This document shows, in pieces, positions 7,396-17,187 of a stretch of DNA of 32,559 nt (its first letter is position 1; the number at the start of each line of letters is the position of its first letter). The DNA is from Candidatus Limnocylindrales bacterium (GTDB taxonomy: Bacteria > Chloroflexota > Limnocylindria > Limnocylindrales > CSP1-4), in assembly GCA_031292335.1 (NCBI GenBank), contig JARLHH010000173.1:1-32559 (forward strand), read 5' to 3'. Both the position numbers and the translations under genes were made by a program. The notes under the pieces were generated by a model. That model was given only the letters and a program-made list of their open reading frames with translations, had not been told where the DNA came from and did no database searches.

Positions 7396-8396
7396 TCGGC
7401 CGGGTGCCCGAACCCGAGCCTTCCGGCCCCTGCCCGCCGCGCGACGTCGACCGCCAGGCGGTGGCGGGCGCGGGCGATCTCGTAGGGAAGGTCGCCCGCC
7501 AGCAGCCCGGCGTCCCCGACGCGGTGCCGCACGGCCTCGCCGGCCATCCCGTGGAGCTGCACGCCCAGGCACGCGGCCGCGTACGGGGCGAGGCCCTGGG
7601 CCAGCAGGCCGCCGATCGTCCCGGCCAGGACGTCGCCGGTGCCGCCGGTCGCGAGCGCGGGGTTCTCGAACGTTGCCACGGCCGCGGCACCGTCCGGGGC
7701 CGCGATGACGGTGTGGGCGCCCTTCAGGACCACGACCTGGCCCCAGGCGTTCGCCGCGTCGCGGGCAGCCTCGAGCCGCGCGGCATCATCGCCGGCGAGG
7801 TCGCCGTCGGCCCCGCCGGCAATCCCCCCCGCCGCTCGCAGACGGCCGAACTCTCCGACGTGCGGCGTGAGGACGCACGGCCGGATCACGCCCTCCCACC
7901 AGCCGTCCTCGGCCGCCAGCGAGCGGAGCGCCTCCGCGTCGACCACGGCAGGCGTCGCGTCATCCTCGACGCGCGCCGCGAGGATGCCCCGGATCAGCGC
8001 GGCCGACGCCAGCGACGGACGCAGGCCCGGCCCGACGACCAGGGCATCGTGCTCGTGATCGAGGATCCGGGCCAGGGCGGGCACCGGGTCGACCTCCTCG
8101 ACGTCGTCCTCCTCGAGCGCCAGGGTGGTTGCCTCGACGACCTTCGCCGCGAACAGCGGCTGCAGGGATTCGGGCACCGCGAGCGTGACGAGACCGGCTC
8201 CGACGCGGCCTGCCGCCCGGCAGACGAGCAGGGCCGCCCCCGCATAGTCGAGCGAGCCGGCCATGACGAGGAGCTTGCCGAAGGTGCCCTTGTGGCCGCG
8301 GCCCGGCCGCTCCGGCAGGAGCAGGCCGGCGCTCCGCTCGTCCAGGCGAGTCGCGTCCGGACGTCCGGGCCCGGAGTGGATCGGCTCGTCAGGCAT
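7392..8396 (-). CDS. nnrD: ADP-dependent (S)-NAD(P)H-hydrate dehydratase
   Basis: It repairs hydrated NADH and NADPH (NADHX, NADPHX) using ADP or ATP, a metabolite-repair step. The ribokinase-like carbohydrate-kinase fold shows GHKGTFGKLLVMAGS near residues 34-48, then YAGAALLVCRAAGRVGAGLV. LTPHVGEFGRL (family LTPHPGE) is in the middle, and NPALATGGTGDVLAG, with the conserved Asp of the anion-hole motif, is in the C-terminal half. At 334 residues it holds only the dehydratase domain; the N-terminal epimerase (NnrE/YjeF_N) domain found fused in many bacteria is absent and not elsewhere in the window. A ~40-residue stretch (AAGGIAGGADGDLAGDD region) is a low-complexity insertion. It overlaps acpS by 8 bases. 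Confidence 0.95.
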   Translation of the reverse strand: MPDEPIHSGPGRPDATRLDERSAGLLLPERPGRGHKGTFGKLLVMAGSLDYAGAALLVCRAAGRVGAGLVTLAVPESLQPLFAAKVVEATTLALEEDDVEEVDPVPALARILDHEHDALVVGPGLRPSLASAALIRGILAARVEDDATPAVVDAEALRSLAAEDGWWEGVIRPCVLTPHVGEFGRLRAAGGIAGGADGDLAGDDAARLEAARDAANAWGQVVVLKGAHTVIAAPDGAAAVATFENPALATGGTGDVLAGTIGGLLAQGLAPYAAACLGVQLHGMAGEAVRHRVGDAGLLAGDLPYEIARARHRLAVDVARRAGAGRLGFGHPAE

Positions 8397-8937
8397 GGCG
8401 GTCTCCCTCCTTCACGCTCGCGGCGAGCGACGCGGCCTCGCGTCCCAGCCCGCGAAGGCGGTCCATCCGGCGGACCAGGGCCGCCTCGCGCTCCCCCAGC
8501 CGATCCTCGATGTCAGGCGGGAAGACGTAGCGGCCGCCCGCGGTCCTGACGCCGAAGGCGATGGCGAGGGCGTACTCACGCTCGTGGGTGATGCTGACCG
8601 CGATCCGCGCCAGCCCCAGCTGGTCGGCCCGGGCAGCCGCCCGCCCGTGCAGGAGGACGGCCGGCTGGCCGGTGGGCAGCCGCTCGATCTCGATATCCAG
8701 CCAGCCGATCCCGCGCACGCCGAGCCCGAGCACCTTGCTCACCGCTTCCTTGGCCGCCCACCGGCCGGCGAGCGTCTCGGGGCGACCGCGCACGTAGCCT
8801 GCCTCCCGCTCGGTGAGCACGCGCCGGACGAAGCGATCGCCGAAGCGCGCCAGGGCCTCGCGGATCCGCTCCACGCGGATGATGTCCAGCCCGAGCTCGG
8901 CGGTGCCGTCGGGAACCCGGGGGTCCGGGGTGGCCAT
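8389..8937 (-). CDS. acpS: Holo-[acyl-carrier-protein] synthase with C-terminal extension
   Basis: AcpS transfers 4'-phosphopantetheine from CoA to the serine of acyl carrier protein. The Mg-binding motif GLDIIRVERI is at residues 16-25 (D18), and the second signature GRWAAKEAVSKVLGLG at 58-73 (E64). ITHEREYALAIA (116-127) is the usual final strand. The family normally ends near residue 125-130, yet this protein continues to 182 with an acidic/basic helical tail (DIEDRLGEREAALVRRMDRL, 143-162). The tail is continuous with the reading frame and predicted helical; its role is unknown. Neighbouring nnrD downstream is a common bacterial pairing. The ATG is three bases from the glmS stop. Confidence 0.94.
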   Translation of the reverse strand: MATPDPRVPDGTAELGLDIIRVERIREALARFGDRFVRRVLTEREAGYVRGRPETLAGRWAAKEAVSKVLGLGVRGIGWLDIEIERLPTGQPAVLLHGRAAARADQLGLARIAVSITHEREYALAIAFGVRTAGGRYVFPPDIEDRLGEREAALVRRMDRLRGLGREAASLAASVKEGDRHA

Positions 8938-8940
8938 CCG

Positions 8941-10770
<1,830 letters not shown>

Positions 10771-10830
10771 GCCGTCGAGAGCCTCCGTCGCGCCAACCGG
10801 ACCTCGATGGCCGCGGGGCTAGTTTAGGCG
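10771..10830 (-). promoter_or_regulatory. Possible weak glmS promoter and leader
   Basis: The glmM stop region reads CCTAAACTAG on the minus strand. TAAACT there matches four of six bases of the sigma-70 -10 box, but I see no -35 box at 16-18 bases. It would give a ~40-base leader with a GGAGG ribosome site. It could equally be chance, since the glm genes look like one transcript. Confidence 0.2.
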
Positions 10831-12150
10831 GTCGCGCGCGAGCGCCGCGAGCTCGTCCGCGAGCGCCGCCACGAGCTCCGGGTCGGGGCCTTCCACCATG
10901 ACGCGCAGGGCGGGCTCCGTGCCGGACGGGCGAACGAGGATGCGCCCGCCGAGCGGCAGCCGGGCCTCCGCGGCGACGATCGCCCGCCGCAGCTCGGGAT
11001 CCGCCTCCCACTGTTCCTTGTGGCGCACGTGGATCGCGCGCTGCTCCTGCGGGAAGAGCGGGATCCGGGCGGCGAGCTCGTCGATCGGCCGGCCGACGCG
11101 GCCGATGATGCCCAGGACCTCCAGGGCGGTGACCAGGCCATCGCCCGACGTGGCGTGGTCCCGGATGATCACGTGACCGCTCTTCTCGCCGCCGAGGTTC
11201 GCGCCGGTCACCTGCATCCCGTCGAGGATGTACTTGTCGCCGACGGGCGTTCGGACGACCTGCCCGCCGAGCGCGCCGAGCGCGGACTCGAGGCCGCCGT
11301 TGGAGAGGACCGTGACGACCAGGATGCCGCCGTCGAGCGCCCCGCGGGCCAGCCGATCCAGGGCACACAGCCCGAGCAGCTGGTCGCCGTCGACGACCTG
11401 CCCATGGCGATCCACCACCACCAGGCGGTCCGCGTCGCCGTCGAGCGCGAACCCCAGGTCGGCTCCCCTGGCGGTGACCTCCCGGGCGAGGTCGGCGGGC
11501 GCCGTGGCGCCGCAGCGAACGTTGATGTTCTCCCCGTCCGGATGGTTGTGCAGCACGTCGACCCGCGCGCCGGTTGCAGCCAGGATCTCGGGGGCCGTCA
11601 CGCCGCCGGAGCCGTTCGCGCAGTCGAGGACGAGGTGCAGGTCGCACGGCGTCGCGGCGGCGAGACGGAGGCGGTCGGCCCGGTAGCGATCGACGAGCGC
11701 GGACGCCTCGAACAGCCGTCCGATGCCGCTGTTCCGCGGGCCGCCCAGCTCCTCGGTCCGCCAGATGAGCTGCTCAAGCCGGTCCTCCTCGGCGTCGTCC
11801 AGCTTGAGGCCCCGCCCATCGAGCACCTTGAGCCCGTTGTCGTCGGCCGGATTGTGCGAGGCGGACACCATGATCCCGGCGGAGAACGACTCCGTGCCCG
11901 CCAGGAAGGCAAGCGCGGGCGTGGGGAGAACGCCCGCGTCGTGCACGTCGGCCCCCAGGCTGGCGGCGCCGGCCGCGATGGCCGCCACGAACATCTGGCC
12001 CGAGCGGCGCGTGTCGCGGCCCACGACCAGGCTCCCGCCGAGGTTGACGAGCTCATGGGCGGCTGCCCTGCCCAGCGCATAGGCGACCGTGGGCCGCAGG
12101 TCCACGTTGGCGACGCCGCGAATCCCGTCCGTCCCGAAGAGCCGGCCCAT
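10819..12150 (-). CDS. glmM: Phosphoglucosamine mutase
   Basis: GlmM converts glucosamine-6-phosphate to glucosamine-1-phosphate. The 443-residue protein shows the four alpha-phosphohexomutase motifs: FGTDGIRGVAN (5-15), the phosphoserine loop IMVSASHNPADDNG (93-106, S98), the metal loop FALDGDADRLVVVD, and the phosphate-binding loop RPSGTEPALRVM near the end. It lies between cdaR (two bases away) and glmS. In Bacillus-type organisms CdaA and GlmM interact and GlmM restrains c-di-AMP synthesis; the same gene order here suggests the same link, by inference. Confidence 0.98.
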   Translation of the reverse strand: MGRLFGTDGIRGVANVDLRPTVAYALGRAAAHELVNLGGSLVVGRDTRRSGQMFVAAIAAGAASLGADVHDAGVLPTPALAFLAGTESFSAGIMVSASHNPADDNGLKVLDGRGLKLDDAEEDRLEQLIWRTEELGGPRNSGIGRLFEASALVDRYRADRLRLAAATPCDLHLVLDCANGSGGVTAPEILAATGARVDVLHNHPDGENINVRCGATAPADLAREVTARGADLGFALDGDADRLVVVDRHGQVVDGDQLLGLCALDRLARGALDGGILVVTVLSNGGLESALGALGGQVVRTPVGDKYILDGMQVTGANLGGEKSGHVIIRDHATSGDGLVTALEVLGIIGRVGRPIDELAARIPLFPQEQRAIHVRHKEQWEADPELRRAIVAAEARLPLGGRILVRPSGTEPALRVMVEGPDPELVAALADELAALARDRLN

Positions 12151-12152
12151 GA

Positions 12153-13412
12153 TCAGGGCACCCCGGGCGGAATCGTCGCCGGTGGCGGCGTGGTGAGGCT
12201 GGCTGGGGTCACGGTGAGGCTGACCTCGGCGGGTGACAGCGCGTCAACGGTCAGGCCGGGGGGCGGGCTGACCTCCGGGAAGACGATCTGCGTGCCCGGC
12301 CCGAGACCGGCGACGTCCACGCTCGCAACAAGCGTGGACGCATCCAGCGCGTTGAGCACCGCGAGCGGGCCGCCCAGGGTGACGATGATCTGCCCGGTGG
12401 CGAGACCGTAGCCGGTCGCCGGGTCGGCGTTGACCAGTGTCACGCCCGCCTGGAACGACCGCGTGGCGAGCTGCGGGCGGATCGACACGGTCACCCGCAC
12501 CGTGGTGACCCCCAGGGCCGAGACGCCGGGGGGGAGGTTGAGCCCGACGTCGGCGACGACATCGGCGGTCGCGCCGGCGATCGAGACCGGTTTCGTGTCG
12601 ATGTTCACGAGCGGCGCGAGCAACGCCGAGCCCGCCTCGACCGTCACGAGAAGCGGCGCTGCCTCCACGCCGGTGACGACCGCCGAGGCATCCGGGCTGC
12701 CGCTCACGACCGGGTTGACCGGAAGGGCGCGCGTGGACAGCTGGCTGCCGATCTGGATCGTCACCCGGACGGAGCTCGGCTGCAGCTCGATCGTCGGGAC
12801 CACGTCGCCGCGCGCATCGACGGCGATGAGGTCCACGGCCTGGTTGATGTCGATCCCGGAGGGCTGGATCTGGACCCGGGCCTGGGCCGCCGCCACGAGC
12901 ACCACAGACGACTCGGGACCGGTCACGGTGACGGTGTCCTGGGAGACGACCGGCTCGCGGACGTCCAGGCCGGCCGGCACGGTCCCGTGGTCGACCTGCA
13001 CCGGGACCGTCTTGCTGACAAGGGGATCGAGCCGCACCTGGATCCGCGACGGGCTGAAGTCGATCACCTGGATGTTGCTGGGATCCGTCGCCCGGACGAT
13101 GACCGGCACGCTCACGGGCGGCGATCCGGCGGCCACCGGCACCCCGGACAGGTCGATCGTCGCGCTGAAGCTGGCGGTCGTGACGGCCGGCCGGTTCGTC
13201 CCGATGGCGAGGTACCGGATCGAGGTGACGTCGTCGAGGTTGCCGATGATGAAGGCGTTGCTCGGCTGGTTCAGCACCTGGATGGGAATGTGGCCGGGGA
13301 ACGTCTCGGCGCTGGCCGACACGATCAGGCCCACATAGAGGAGCGCGGCGAGAAGAATCGCCGCGAGCTTCAACGGCCAGTTGCGGAAGACGAAGCCGAC
13401 GGCGCGACGCAC
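12153..13412 (-). CDS. cdaR: YbbR-domain protein CdaR, c-di-AMP synthase regulator
   Basis: A membrane-anchored extracytoplasmic protein of 419 residues. It has an N-terminal helix (residues ~14-33, KLAAILLAALLYVGLIVSAS) preceded by basic residues, so the rest lies outside the membrane. The exterior part is a series of YbbR-type beta domains, visible as repeats such as VPVQVDHGTVPAGLDVREP, VTVTGPESSVVLVAAAQARV and VTVEAGSALLAPLVNIDTKPVS, ending in a Pro/Thr tail (TTPPPATIPPGVP). It starts with GTG five bases after the cdaA stop. Known homologues bind CdaA and adjust its activity. Function here is by family and synteny. Confidence 0.93.
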   Translation of the reverse strand: MRRAVGFVFRNWPLKLAAILLAALLYVGLIVSASAETFPGHIPIQVLNQPSNAFIIGNLDDVTSIRYLAIGTNRPAVTTASFSATIDLSGVPVAAGSPPVSVPVIVRATDPSNIQVIDFSPSRIQVRLDPLVSKTVPVQVDHGTVPAGLDVREPVVSQDTVTVTGPESSVVLVAAAQARVQIQPSGIDINQAVDLIAVDARGDVVPTIELQPSSVRVTIQIGSQLSTRALPVNPVVSGSPDASAVVTGVEAAPLLVTVEAGSALLAPLVNIDTKPVSIAGATADVVADVGLNLPPGVSALGVTTVRVTVSIRPQLATRSFQAGVTLVNADPATGYGLATGQIIVTLGGPLAVLNALDASTLVASVDVAGLGPGTQIVFPEVSPPPGLTVDALSPAEVSLTVTPASLTTPPPATIPPGVP

Positions 13413-13417
13413 GGCGC

Positions 13418-14392
13418 TCAGCGGCCCGCTCCCGCCGGCGCCTGATCCGTGTCGTCGCGCGGCTCGACAACGACCGGCTTGGGCTCGGTCGCCTGGCGCA
13501 CCGCGCGCCCGCGATCGCCGAGCGCCGCCCGGCGCAGGGCCCCGGGACCGAGCGGGATGGACCCGCCACCGGGGCGCGACGGGATGCGCCCGAGGAACCC
13601 GGACCCCGCGGCGCGCTCCGGTACCACCGCCGCGACGATCGCGCGCGCGAGCTCCGCCTCGTCGAGGTTGCGGCGAATGCGCGCCCGCTCCACGATGCTT
13701 GCCTGGCCGGTCTCCTCCGAGACGACGACCACCAGGGCGTCCGTCTGCTCCGTGATCCCGAGGGCCGCCCGGTGCCGTGTCCCGAAGCGCTCCGCGCCGA
13801 GCGTGGTCTCGGAGAGCGGGAGGACCGCGCCCGCGGCCAGCACGGACGCGCCGCGGATGATCACGGCGCCGTCGTGGAGCGCCCCCCGCGGCGTGAAGAT
13901 CGCCTCCAGGAGGTCGGCGGAGAGATCACCGTGAACCATCACGCCGGTCTCGGCGATCTCTTCCAGGCCGGTCTCCCGCTCGATGACGATGAGGGCGCCG
14001 AACCCCGCGCCGGCCAGGTTGGTCGCGGCACGCGCGACGGCCCCGGCCATCTGGTCGGCCGCTCGCTGGTCGGCAGGCGAGGCGAGCCAGGCAAACGAAC
14101 CGACCCGCCCGATCCGATCGAGGGCTCGACGCAGCTCGGGCTGGAACACGACCACGAGCGCGAAGGCCCCGACCACGGCGCCGGCCTGGAGGAGCTGGGT
14201 GAACAGGCGCAGGCCGACGGCCTGCGCGGCTGCGTAGATCGCCAGGATCACGCTCACGCCCACGACGAGACGGACCGCGCTCGTGCCCCGGATCAGGCTG
14301 AACAGCCAGTAGATGACGAGCGCGGTGATCCCGATGTCCGCGAGCGTGATCGGTCGGACCTGTCCGAGCAGCGACTCGAGGAGCTGCGACAT
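13418..14392 (-). CDS. cdaA: Membrane diadenylate cyclase CdaA (c-di-AMP synthase)
   Basis: CdaA joins two ATP to form cyclic di-AMP, a second messenger for osmolyte and cell-wall control. Three N-terminal membrane helices (about residues 18-36, 40-60, 66-84) precede the cytoplasmic DAC domain. The catalytic motifs are intact: LHDGAVII with D-G-A at 174-176 and FGTRHRAALG with R-H-R at 206-208. The usual EETG follows at 226-229. A ~65-residue Gly/Pro/Arg-rich tail after residue ~255 (SRPGGGSIPLGPG and on) is longer than in many homologues and looks disordered. An extended -10 box ends nine bases before the ATG, suggesting a leaderless transcript. cdaR, glmM and glmS follow directly. Confidence 0.97.
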   Translation of the reverse strand: MSQLLESLLGQVRPITLADIGITALVIYWLFSLIRGTSAVRLVVGVSVILAIYAAAQAVGLRLFTQLLQAGAVVGAFALVVVFQPELRRALDRIGRVGSFAWLASPADQRAADQMAGAVARAATNLAGAGFGALIVIERETGLEEIAETGVMVHGDLSADLLEAIFTPRGALHDGAVIIRGASVLAAGAVLPLSETTLGAERFGTRHRAALGITEQTDALVVVVSEETGQASIVERARIRRNLDEAELARAIVAAVVPERAAGSGFLGRIPSRPGGGSIPLGPGALRRAALGDRGRAVRQATEPKPVVVEPRDDTDQAPAGAGR

Positions 14393-14401
14393 CGTCCGCT
14401 G

Positions 14402-14410
14402 AGTGTAGCA
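14402..14410 (-). promoter_or_regulatory. Extended -10 promoter element immediately before cdaA
   Basis: On the minus strand the sequence reads TGCTACACT, a TGn extension joined to a TACACT -10 box. The hexamer spans 14407 to 14402 and only nine bases separate it from the ATG at 14392. Transcription would begin about 2-4 bases before the start codon, giving a leaderless mRNA. No convincing -35 box lies 16-18 bases upstream (GCGGAG at the 17-base position). It fits the lack of a Shine-Dalgarno sequence. Predicted only. Confidence 0.5.
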
Positions 14411-14468
14411 CCGGTCCCGGCGACCTCCGCCGATCCGCGAGGGCCGGCCCCCATGGCCGACCGTGTCA

Positions 14469-14493
14469 GCCCGGTGCCATCGGCACTGCGGGC
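14469..14493 (-). terminator. Hairpin downstream of the TPR gene, possible terminator
   Basis: A stem of GTGCC/GGCAC with a three-base loop is extended by a second five-base-pair stem (GCCCG/CGGGC) across a two-base bulge. It starts ~32 bases after the TPR gene stop. No U-run follows on the minus strand, so it is not a classical intrinsic terminator. Confidence 0.35.
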
Positions 14494-14524
14494 ACTCGGC
14501 GGACCGCTGGGACGCGAGCCGATC

Positions 14525-15472
14525 TCAGGTCGGGGCGAACCGGGGATCGTCCGGGAACGCCGCCCGGGCGGCGGCGGCCACGCGCTCGTGGGTCGCCGGA
14601 TCGCCATCGATCTCGGCGAGCCGCAGGAGGCTGCGGTAGGTGTCCCCGGCCGGTCCGACCGCGCCGCGCTCCAGCGCCAGCTCCGCGATGAGCAGGTGGA
14701 GGCCGACGTCGTCGGGGCCCGAGCCCAGGCCGCGCGTGCACGCGTCAAGCGCGGCAACCGGATGGTTCGCGTCGCGGAACGCGTGGGCGGCGGAGATCGC
14801 TGCCGTGACCGCGCCGGGGGCGTCACCGCGGGCGGCCGCTTCCTCCGAGGCAAGCAGGAACGCCTCGCCCTGCCTGGCGGGATCGGGCGGCGCGGTCCGG
14901 GCGACGGCCGGCTCGGGCGGGGCCGGCTCCGGGGATGTGGCCGGTTCCGCGGGCAGCGGCTCGCCCTGGGCGGGCTCGGTCTCCAGGTAGCGCAGCGCCC
15001 GGGCCAGGGCGCGTTCCGCCTCCGCCGCGCCGACCGCCTGGCGGAGCTCGTCGGCCAGCTCCTGGTAGCGCTGACGGCGCGCCGCCGTCGGCTGAATCTC
15101 CAGGGCACGCCGAAGCGCGTCGCCGGCATCGGCGTGCCTGCCGGCGGTCCGGCGCGCATCGGCGAGCGTGTCGAAGGTCGCCGCCGCATCGTCAGGCCGC
15201 TCCAGCACGACCAGCGCCTGGGCACGGCCCAGGAGCGCGGCATCGTCGGCAGGTGCCAGGGCCAGCGCCTCATCGAACGTGGCGAGCGCCTGCTCGGGCT
15301 GGCCGAGCCGGAGCTGGACGGAGCCGAGCGCCGTGCGAGGCACGGCCCGATCGGCGGCGAGCAGCGCCGCCTCGCGGTACGAGGCTGCCGCGTCCTCCAG
15401 CCTGCCCCGCAGGACAGCCACGTGCCCGGCCCGCAGGACCTCCCGGTAGCGATCGAAGAGGGAGTCGCTCAT
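14525..15472 (-). CDS. TPR-repeat protein of unknown role
   Basis: A 315-residue soluble protein made of tetratricopeptide-like helical repeats. The first block (residues ~15-140) contains GRLEDAAASYREAALLAADR, GQPEQALATFDEALALAPAD and GRHADAGDALRRALEIQPTA. A Pro/Ala/Glu-rich linker follows (~166-200). A second block (HPVAALDACTRGLGSGPDD and AVGPAGDTYRSLLRLAEIDGD) ends the protein. No signal peptide or membrane helix is visible. Such repeats mediate protein contacts, but nothing in the sequence shows the partner. It sits between rpsI and cdaA, with its own hairpins on both sides, so it may be a separate small unit. Start ATG at 15472 follows GAGGAG by ~12 bases. Confidence 0.85.
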   Translation of the reverse strand: MSDSLFDRYREVLRAGHVAVLRGRLEDAAASYREAALLAADRAVPRTALGSVQLRLGQPEQALATFDEALALAPADDAALLGRAQALVVLERPDDAAATFDTLADARRTAGRHADAGDALRRALEIQPTAARRQRYQELADELRQAVGAAEAERALARALRYLETEPAQGEPLPAEPATSPEPAPPEPAVARTAPPDPARQGEAFLLASEEAAARGDAPGAVTAAISAAHAFRDANHPVAALDACTRGLGSGPDDVGLHLLIAELALERGAVGPAGDTYRSLLRLAEIDGDPATHERVAAAARAAFPDDPRFAPT

Positions 15473-15500
15473 CGCGCGCGGCGAGCTCCTCGAGCCAGGG

Positions 15501-15522
15501 CTGGCGCCCGGCCGGGCGCCAG
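15501..15522 (-). terminator. Perfect inverted repeat after rpsI, possible terminator or attenuator
   Basis: CTGGCGCCCGGCCGGGCGCCAG is an exact 11+11 palindrome, foldable as a nine-base-pair stem with a GGCC loop, five bases after the rpsI stop. There is no T-run on the downstream side, so it may act as a weak terminator, an mRNA-end stabiliser or a protein-binding site. Confidence 0.45.
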
Positions 15523-15527
15523 GAAGT

Positions 15528-15926
15528 TCAGCGCTTCGTGTACTGCGGCGCCTTGCGGGCTCGCTTCAGGCCGTACTTCTTGCGCTCCTTCATCCGCGGA
15601 TCGCGGGTGAGGAAGCCCGCCTGGCGGAGCGGGACGCGGTTGGCCTCCGGGTCCACCATCAGGAGGGCCCGGGCGATGCCGTGGCGGATCGCGCCCGCCT
15701 GGCCCGTCACGCCGCCGCCCTCGACCTTGATCAGGGTGTTGAAGCGACCCTCGGTGCCGGTCACCCGGAACGGCATGCGCAGCTCGCCCTCGGGGATCGC
15801 GTTGCCGAAGTGCTGGTCCAGCGACCGGCCGTTCACGACGATCTCGCCCTCGCCGGGGATGAGGCGAACACGGGCGACGGCGGTCTTCCGGCGCCCGGTC
15901 CCATGAAAGAAGGACGGGATGGTCAT
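15528..15926 (-). CDS. rpsI: 30S ribosomal protein S9
   Basis: S9 contacts the head of the 30S subunit, and its C-terminal tail reaches the P-site tRNA. Visible marks are FHGTGRRKTAVARVRLIPGEG at the N-terminus, the family motif KVEGGGVTGQAGAIRHGIARALL, and the basic end RKKYGLKRARKAPQYTKR. The last two residues K-R are the universal tail that touches tRNA. Length (132 aa) is normal. It follows rplM by 16 bases, the conserved L13-S9 pair. Confidence 0.98.
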   Translation of the reverse strand: MTIPSFFHGTGRRKTAVARVRLIPGEGEIVVNGRSLDQHFGNAIPEGELRMPFRVTGTEGRFNTLIKVEGGGVTGQAGAIRHGIARALLMVDPEANRVPLRQAGFLTRDPRMKERKKYGLKRARKAPQYTKR

Positions 15927-15942
15927 GTGGGCATGCTCCTCG

Positions 15943-16374
15943 TCAGGCCAGCGGTTCCGGCCGCTGGGCCTGGTGCGGGTGATCCGGGCCGGCGTAGATC
16001 TTGAGCTTGCGGAGCTGCTGGGCGCCGAGCCGGGTGTGGGGAACCATCCCCTTCACGGCCCGCCGCACGGCCTCCTCGGGACGGCGCTCCATCAGGTGAC
16101 CCAGCGTCTCTTCCTTGTACCCGCCGGGGTAGCCGCTGTGCCGGGCGTAGATCTTGGCGTCCAGCTTGTCGCGGCTGACGGCGACCTTGCCCGCGTTGAG
16201 CACGATCACGTGGTCGCCGCCGTCCAGGTTGGGCGTATAGGTCGGCTTGTGCTTGCCCACGAGGACGCGGGAGATCCGCGTCGCGAGCCGGCCGAGCGTC
16301 TCGTCCGTCGCGTCCACGACGTACCAGCGTCGCTCGATCTCCGCCTCCCGGAGCGTGTACGTCTTCGCGGTCAT
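15943..16374 (-). CDS. rplM: 50S ribosomal protein L13
   Basis: L13 is an early-assembly 50S protein. The 143-residue protein shows RRWYVVDATDETLGRLATRIS near the start, VLVGKHKPTYTPNLDGGDHVIVLNAGKVAV, and RRAVKGMVPHTRLGAQQLRKLKIYAG near the end, all family-typical. Upstream in-frame codons exist, but the ATG at 16374 overlaps the truA stop (ATGA) and matches the usual N-terminus MTAKTYTLRE. A short His/Pro/Gln tail (DHPHQAQRPEPLA) ends it. Pairs with rpsI. Confidence 0.97.
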   Translation of the reverse strand: MTAKTYTLREAEIERRWYVVDATDETLGRLATRISRVLVGKHKPTYTPNLDGGDHVIVLNAGKVAVSRDKLDAKIYARHSGYPGGYKEETLGHLMERRPEEAVRRAVKGMVPHTRLGAQQLRKLKIYAGPDHPHQAQRPEPLA

Positions 16375-17120
16375 GTGTCTCCGTTCATCTCCCCCGCGAC
16401 CCGTCCCATGACGACCCGCCGCAGGCACAGCCCCTTCGCCGGGGCAACCGCCCCGTGGAAGGCCGGCTGCCGCGACGCGAGCGCCACGGCCACCGTCGAT
16501 ACCTCGACCTCTCCGCGGCCCACCAGCAGGAGGGCCGCCACGATCCGCCGCACCATCTGCCGCAGGAAGGCATCCCCGCGAACGTCCACCGTCACGAGCC
16601 TGCCCTCCCGCCGCACCCGGACCCCGTGAAGAGTCCGGACCGGCTGGCGGTCCGCCGCCCCGAATGCCGAGAAGTCGTGCCGGCCCACAAGGGCCGACCC
16701 GGCCCGCGCCATCGCGGCGGTGTCGAGCGGGTCCCGCACCCCGAGCGCGAACCGCTCGCGGAGCGGGCTTCGCGGCCCGTTCCAGACGGTGTAGCGGTAC
16801 TCCCGGTACCGCGCCGCGTAGCGAGGGCGAAACCCGACCGGGGCCCGGCGAAGGCCGCGAACCGCGACATCCGCCGGCAGCAGCGCGTCGAGCGCCCTGC
16901 CGAGCTCCGTCACCGTGAGCCGCCCGGGCCAGCTGAATGCGATCACCTGGCCCGTTGCGTGCACCCCGGCGTCGGTGCGTCCCGCCGCGTCGACCCGGAC
17001 CCGGCGACCGCCGGAGAGGGTGCCGAGCGCGGCTTCGAGTTCTCCCTGGACCGTCCGGGCTCGCAGCTGGAGCTGGAACCCGGCGAAGTCCGTGCCGTCG
17101 TATTCGACCCGTGCGCGCAT
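16371..17120 (-). CDS. truA: tRNA pseudouridine(38-40) synthase TruA
   Basis: TruA converts uridines 38-40 of tRNA anticodon stems to pseudouridine. The catalytic Asp is D50 in DAAGRTDAGVHATGQVIAF. Also seen are VEYDGTDFAGFQLQ (5-18), RYREYRYTVWNGP, HDFSAFGA and GDAFLRQMVRRIVAALLLVG, in family order. With ATG 17120 the length is 249 residues. A GTG at 17126, two codons earlier, has a better-spaced GAGAGG ribosome site and may be the true start. The stop overlaps rplM. The 67-base spacer to rplQ shows no obvious signal. It commonly lies between rplQ and rplM, as here. Confidence 0.95.
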   Translation of the reverse strand: MRARVEYDGTDFAGFQLQLRARTVQGELEAALGTLSGGRRVRVDAAGRTDAGVHATGQVIAFSWPGRLTVTELGRALDALLPADVAVRGLRRAPVGFRPRYAARYREYRYTVWNGPRSPLRERFALGVRDPLDTAAMARAGSALVGRHDFSAFGAADRQPVRTLHGVRVRREGRLVTVDVRGDAFLRQMVRRIVAALLLVGRGEVEVSTVAVALASRQPAFHGAVAPAKGLCLRRVVMGRVAGEMNGDT

Positions 17121-17187
17121 CCGCACGAGGGCGCCCTCTCGGGCACCTGGCTCGTCGCCACCAGCGGCGACGCTTGACTGGCTCCGA

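Larger units (their letters stand above)
14393..14524 (-). other. Longest intergenic gap, between TPR gene and cdaA
   Basis: This 132-base gap is the largest in the window. It carries the hairpin listed at 14469-14493 and, at its downstream end, the cdaA extended -10 box. It is GC-rich with no ORF, tRNA or repeat that I can see. The combination of hairpin then promoter suggests a transcription-unit boundary between the TPR gene and the cdaA-cdaR-glm genes. Confidence 0.6.

Noticed and set aside
10771..10818. glmS ribozyme in the glmS leader.
   Set aside because: The gap is only 48 bases and lacks the ribozyme core, which needs about 150 bases.
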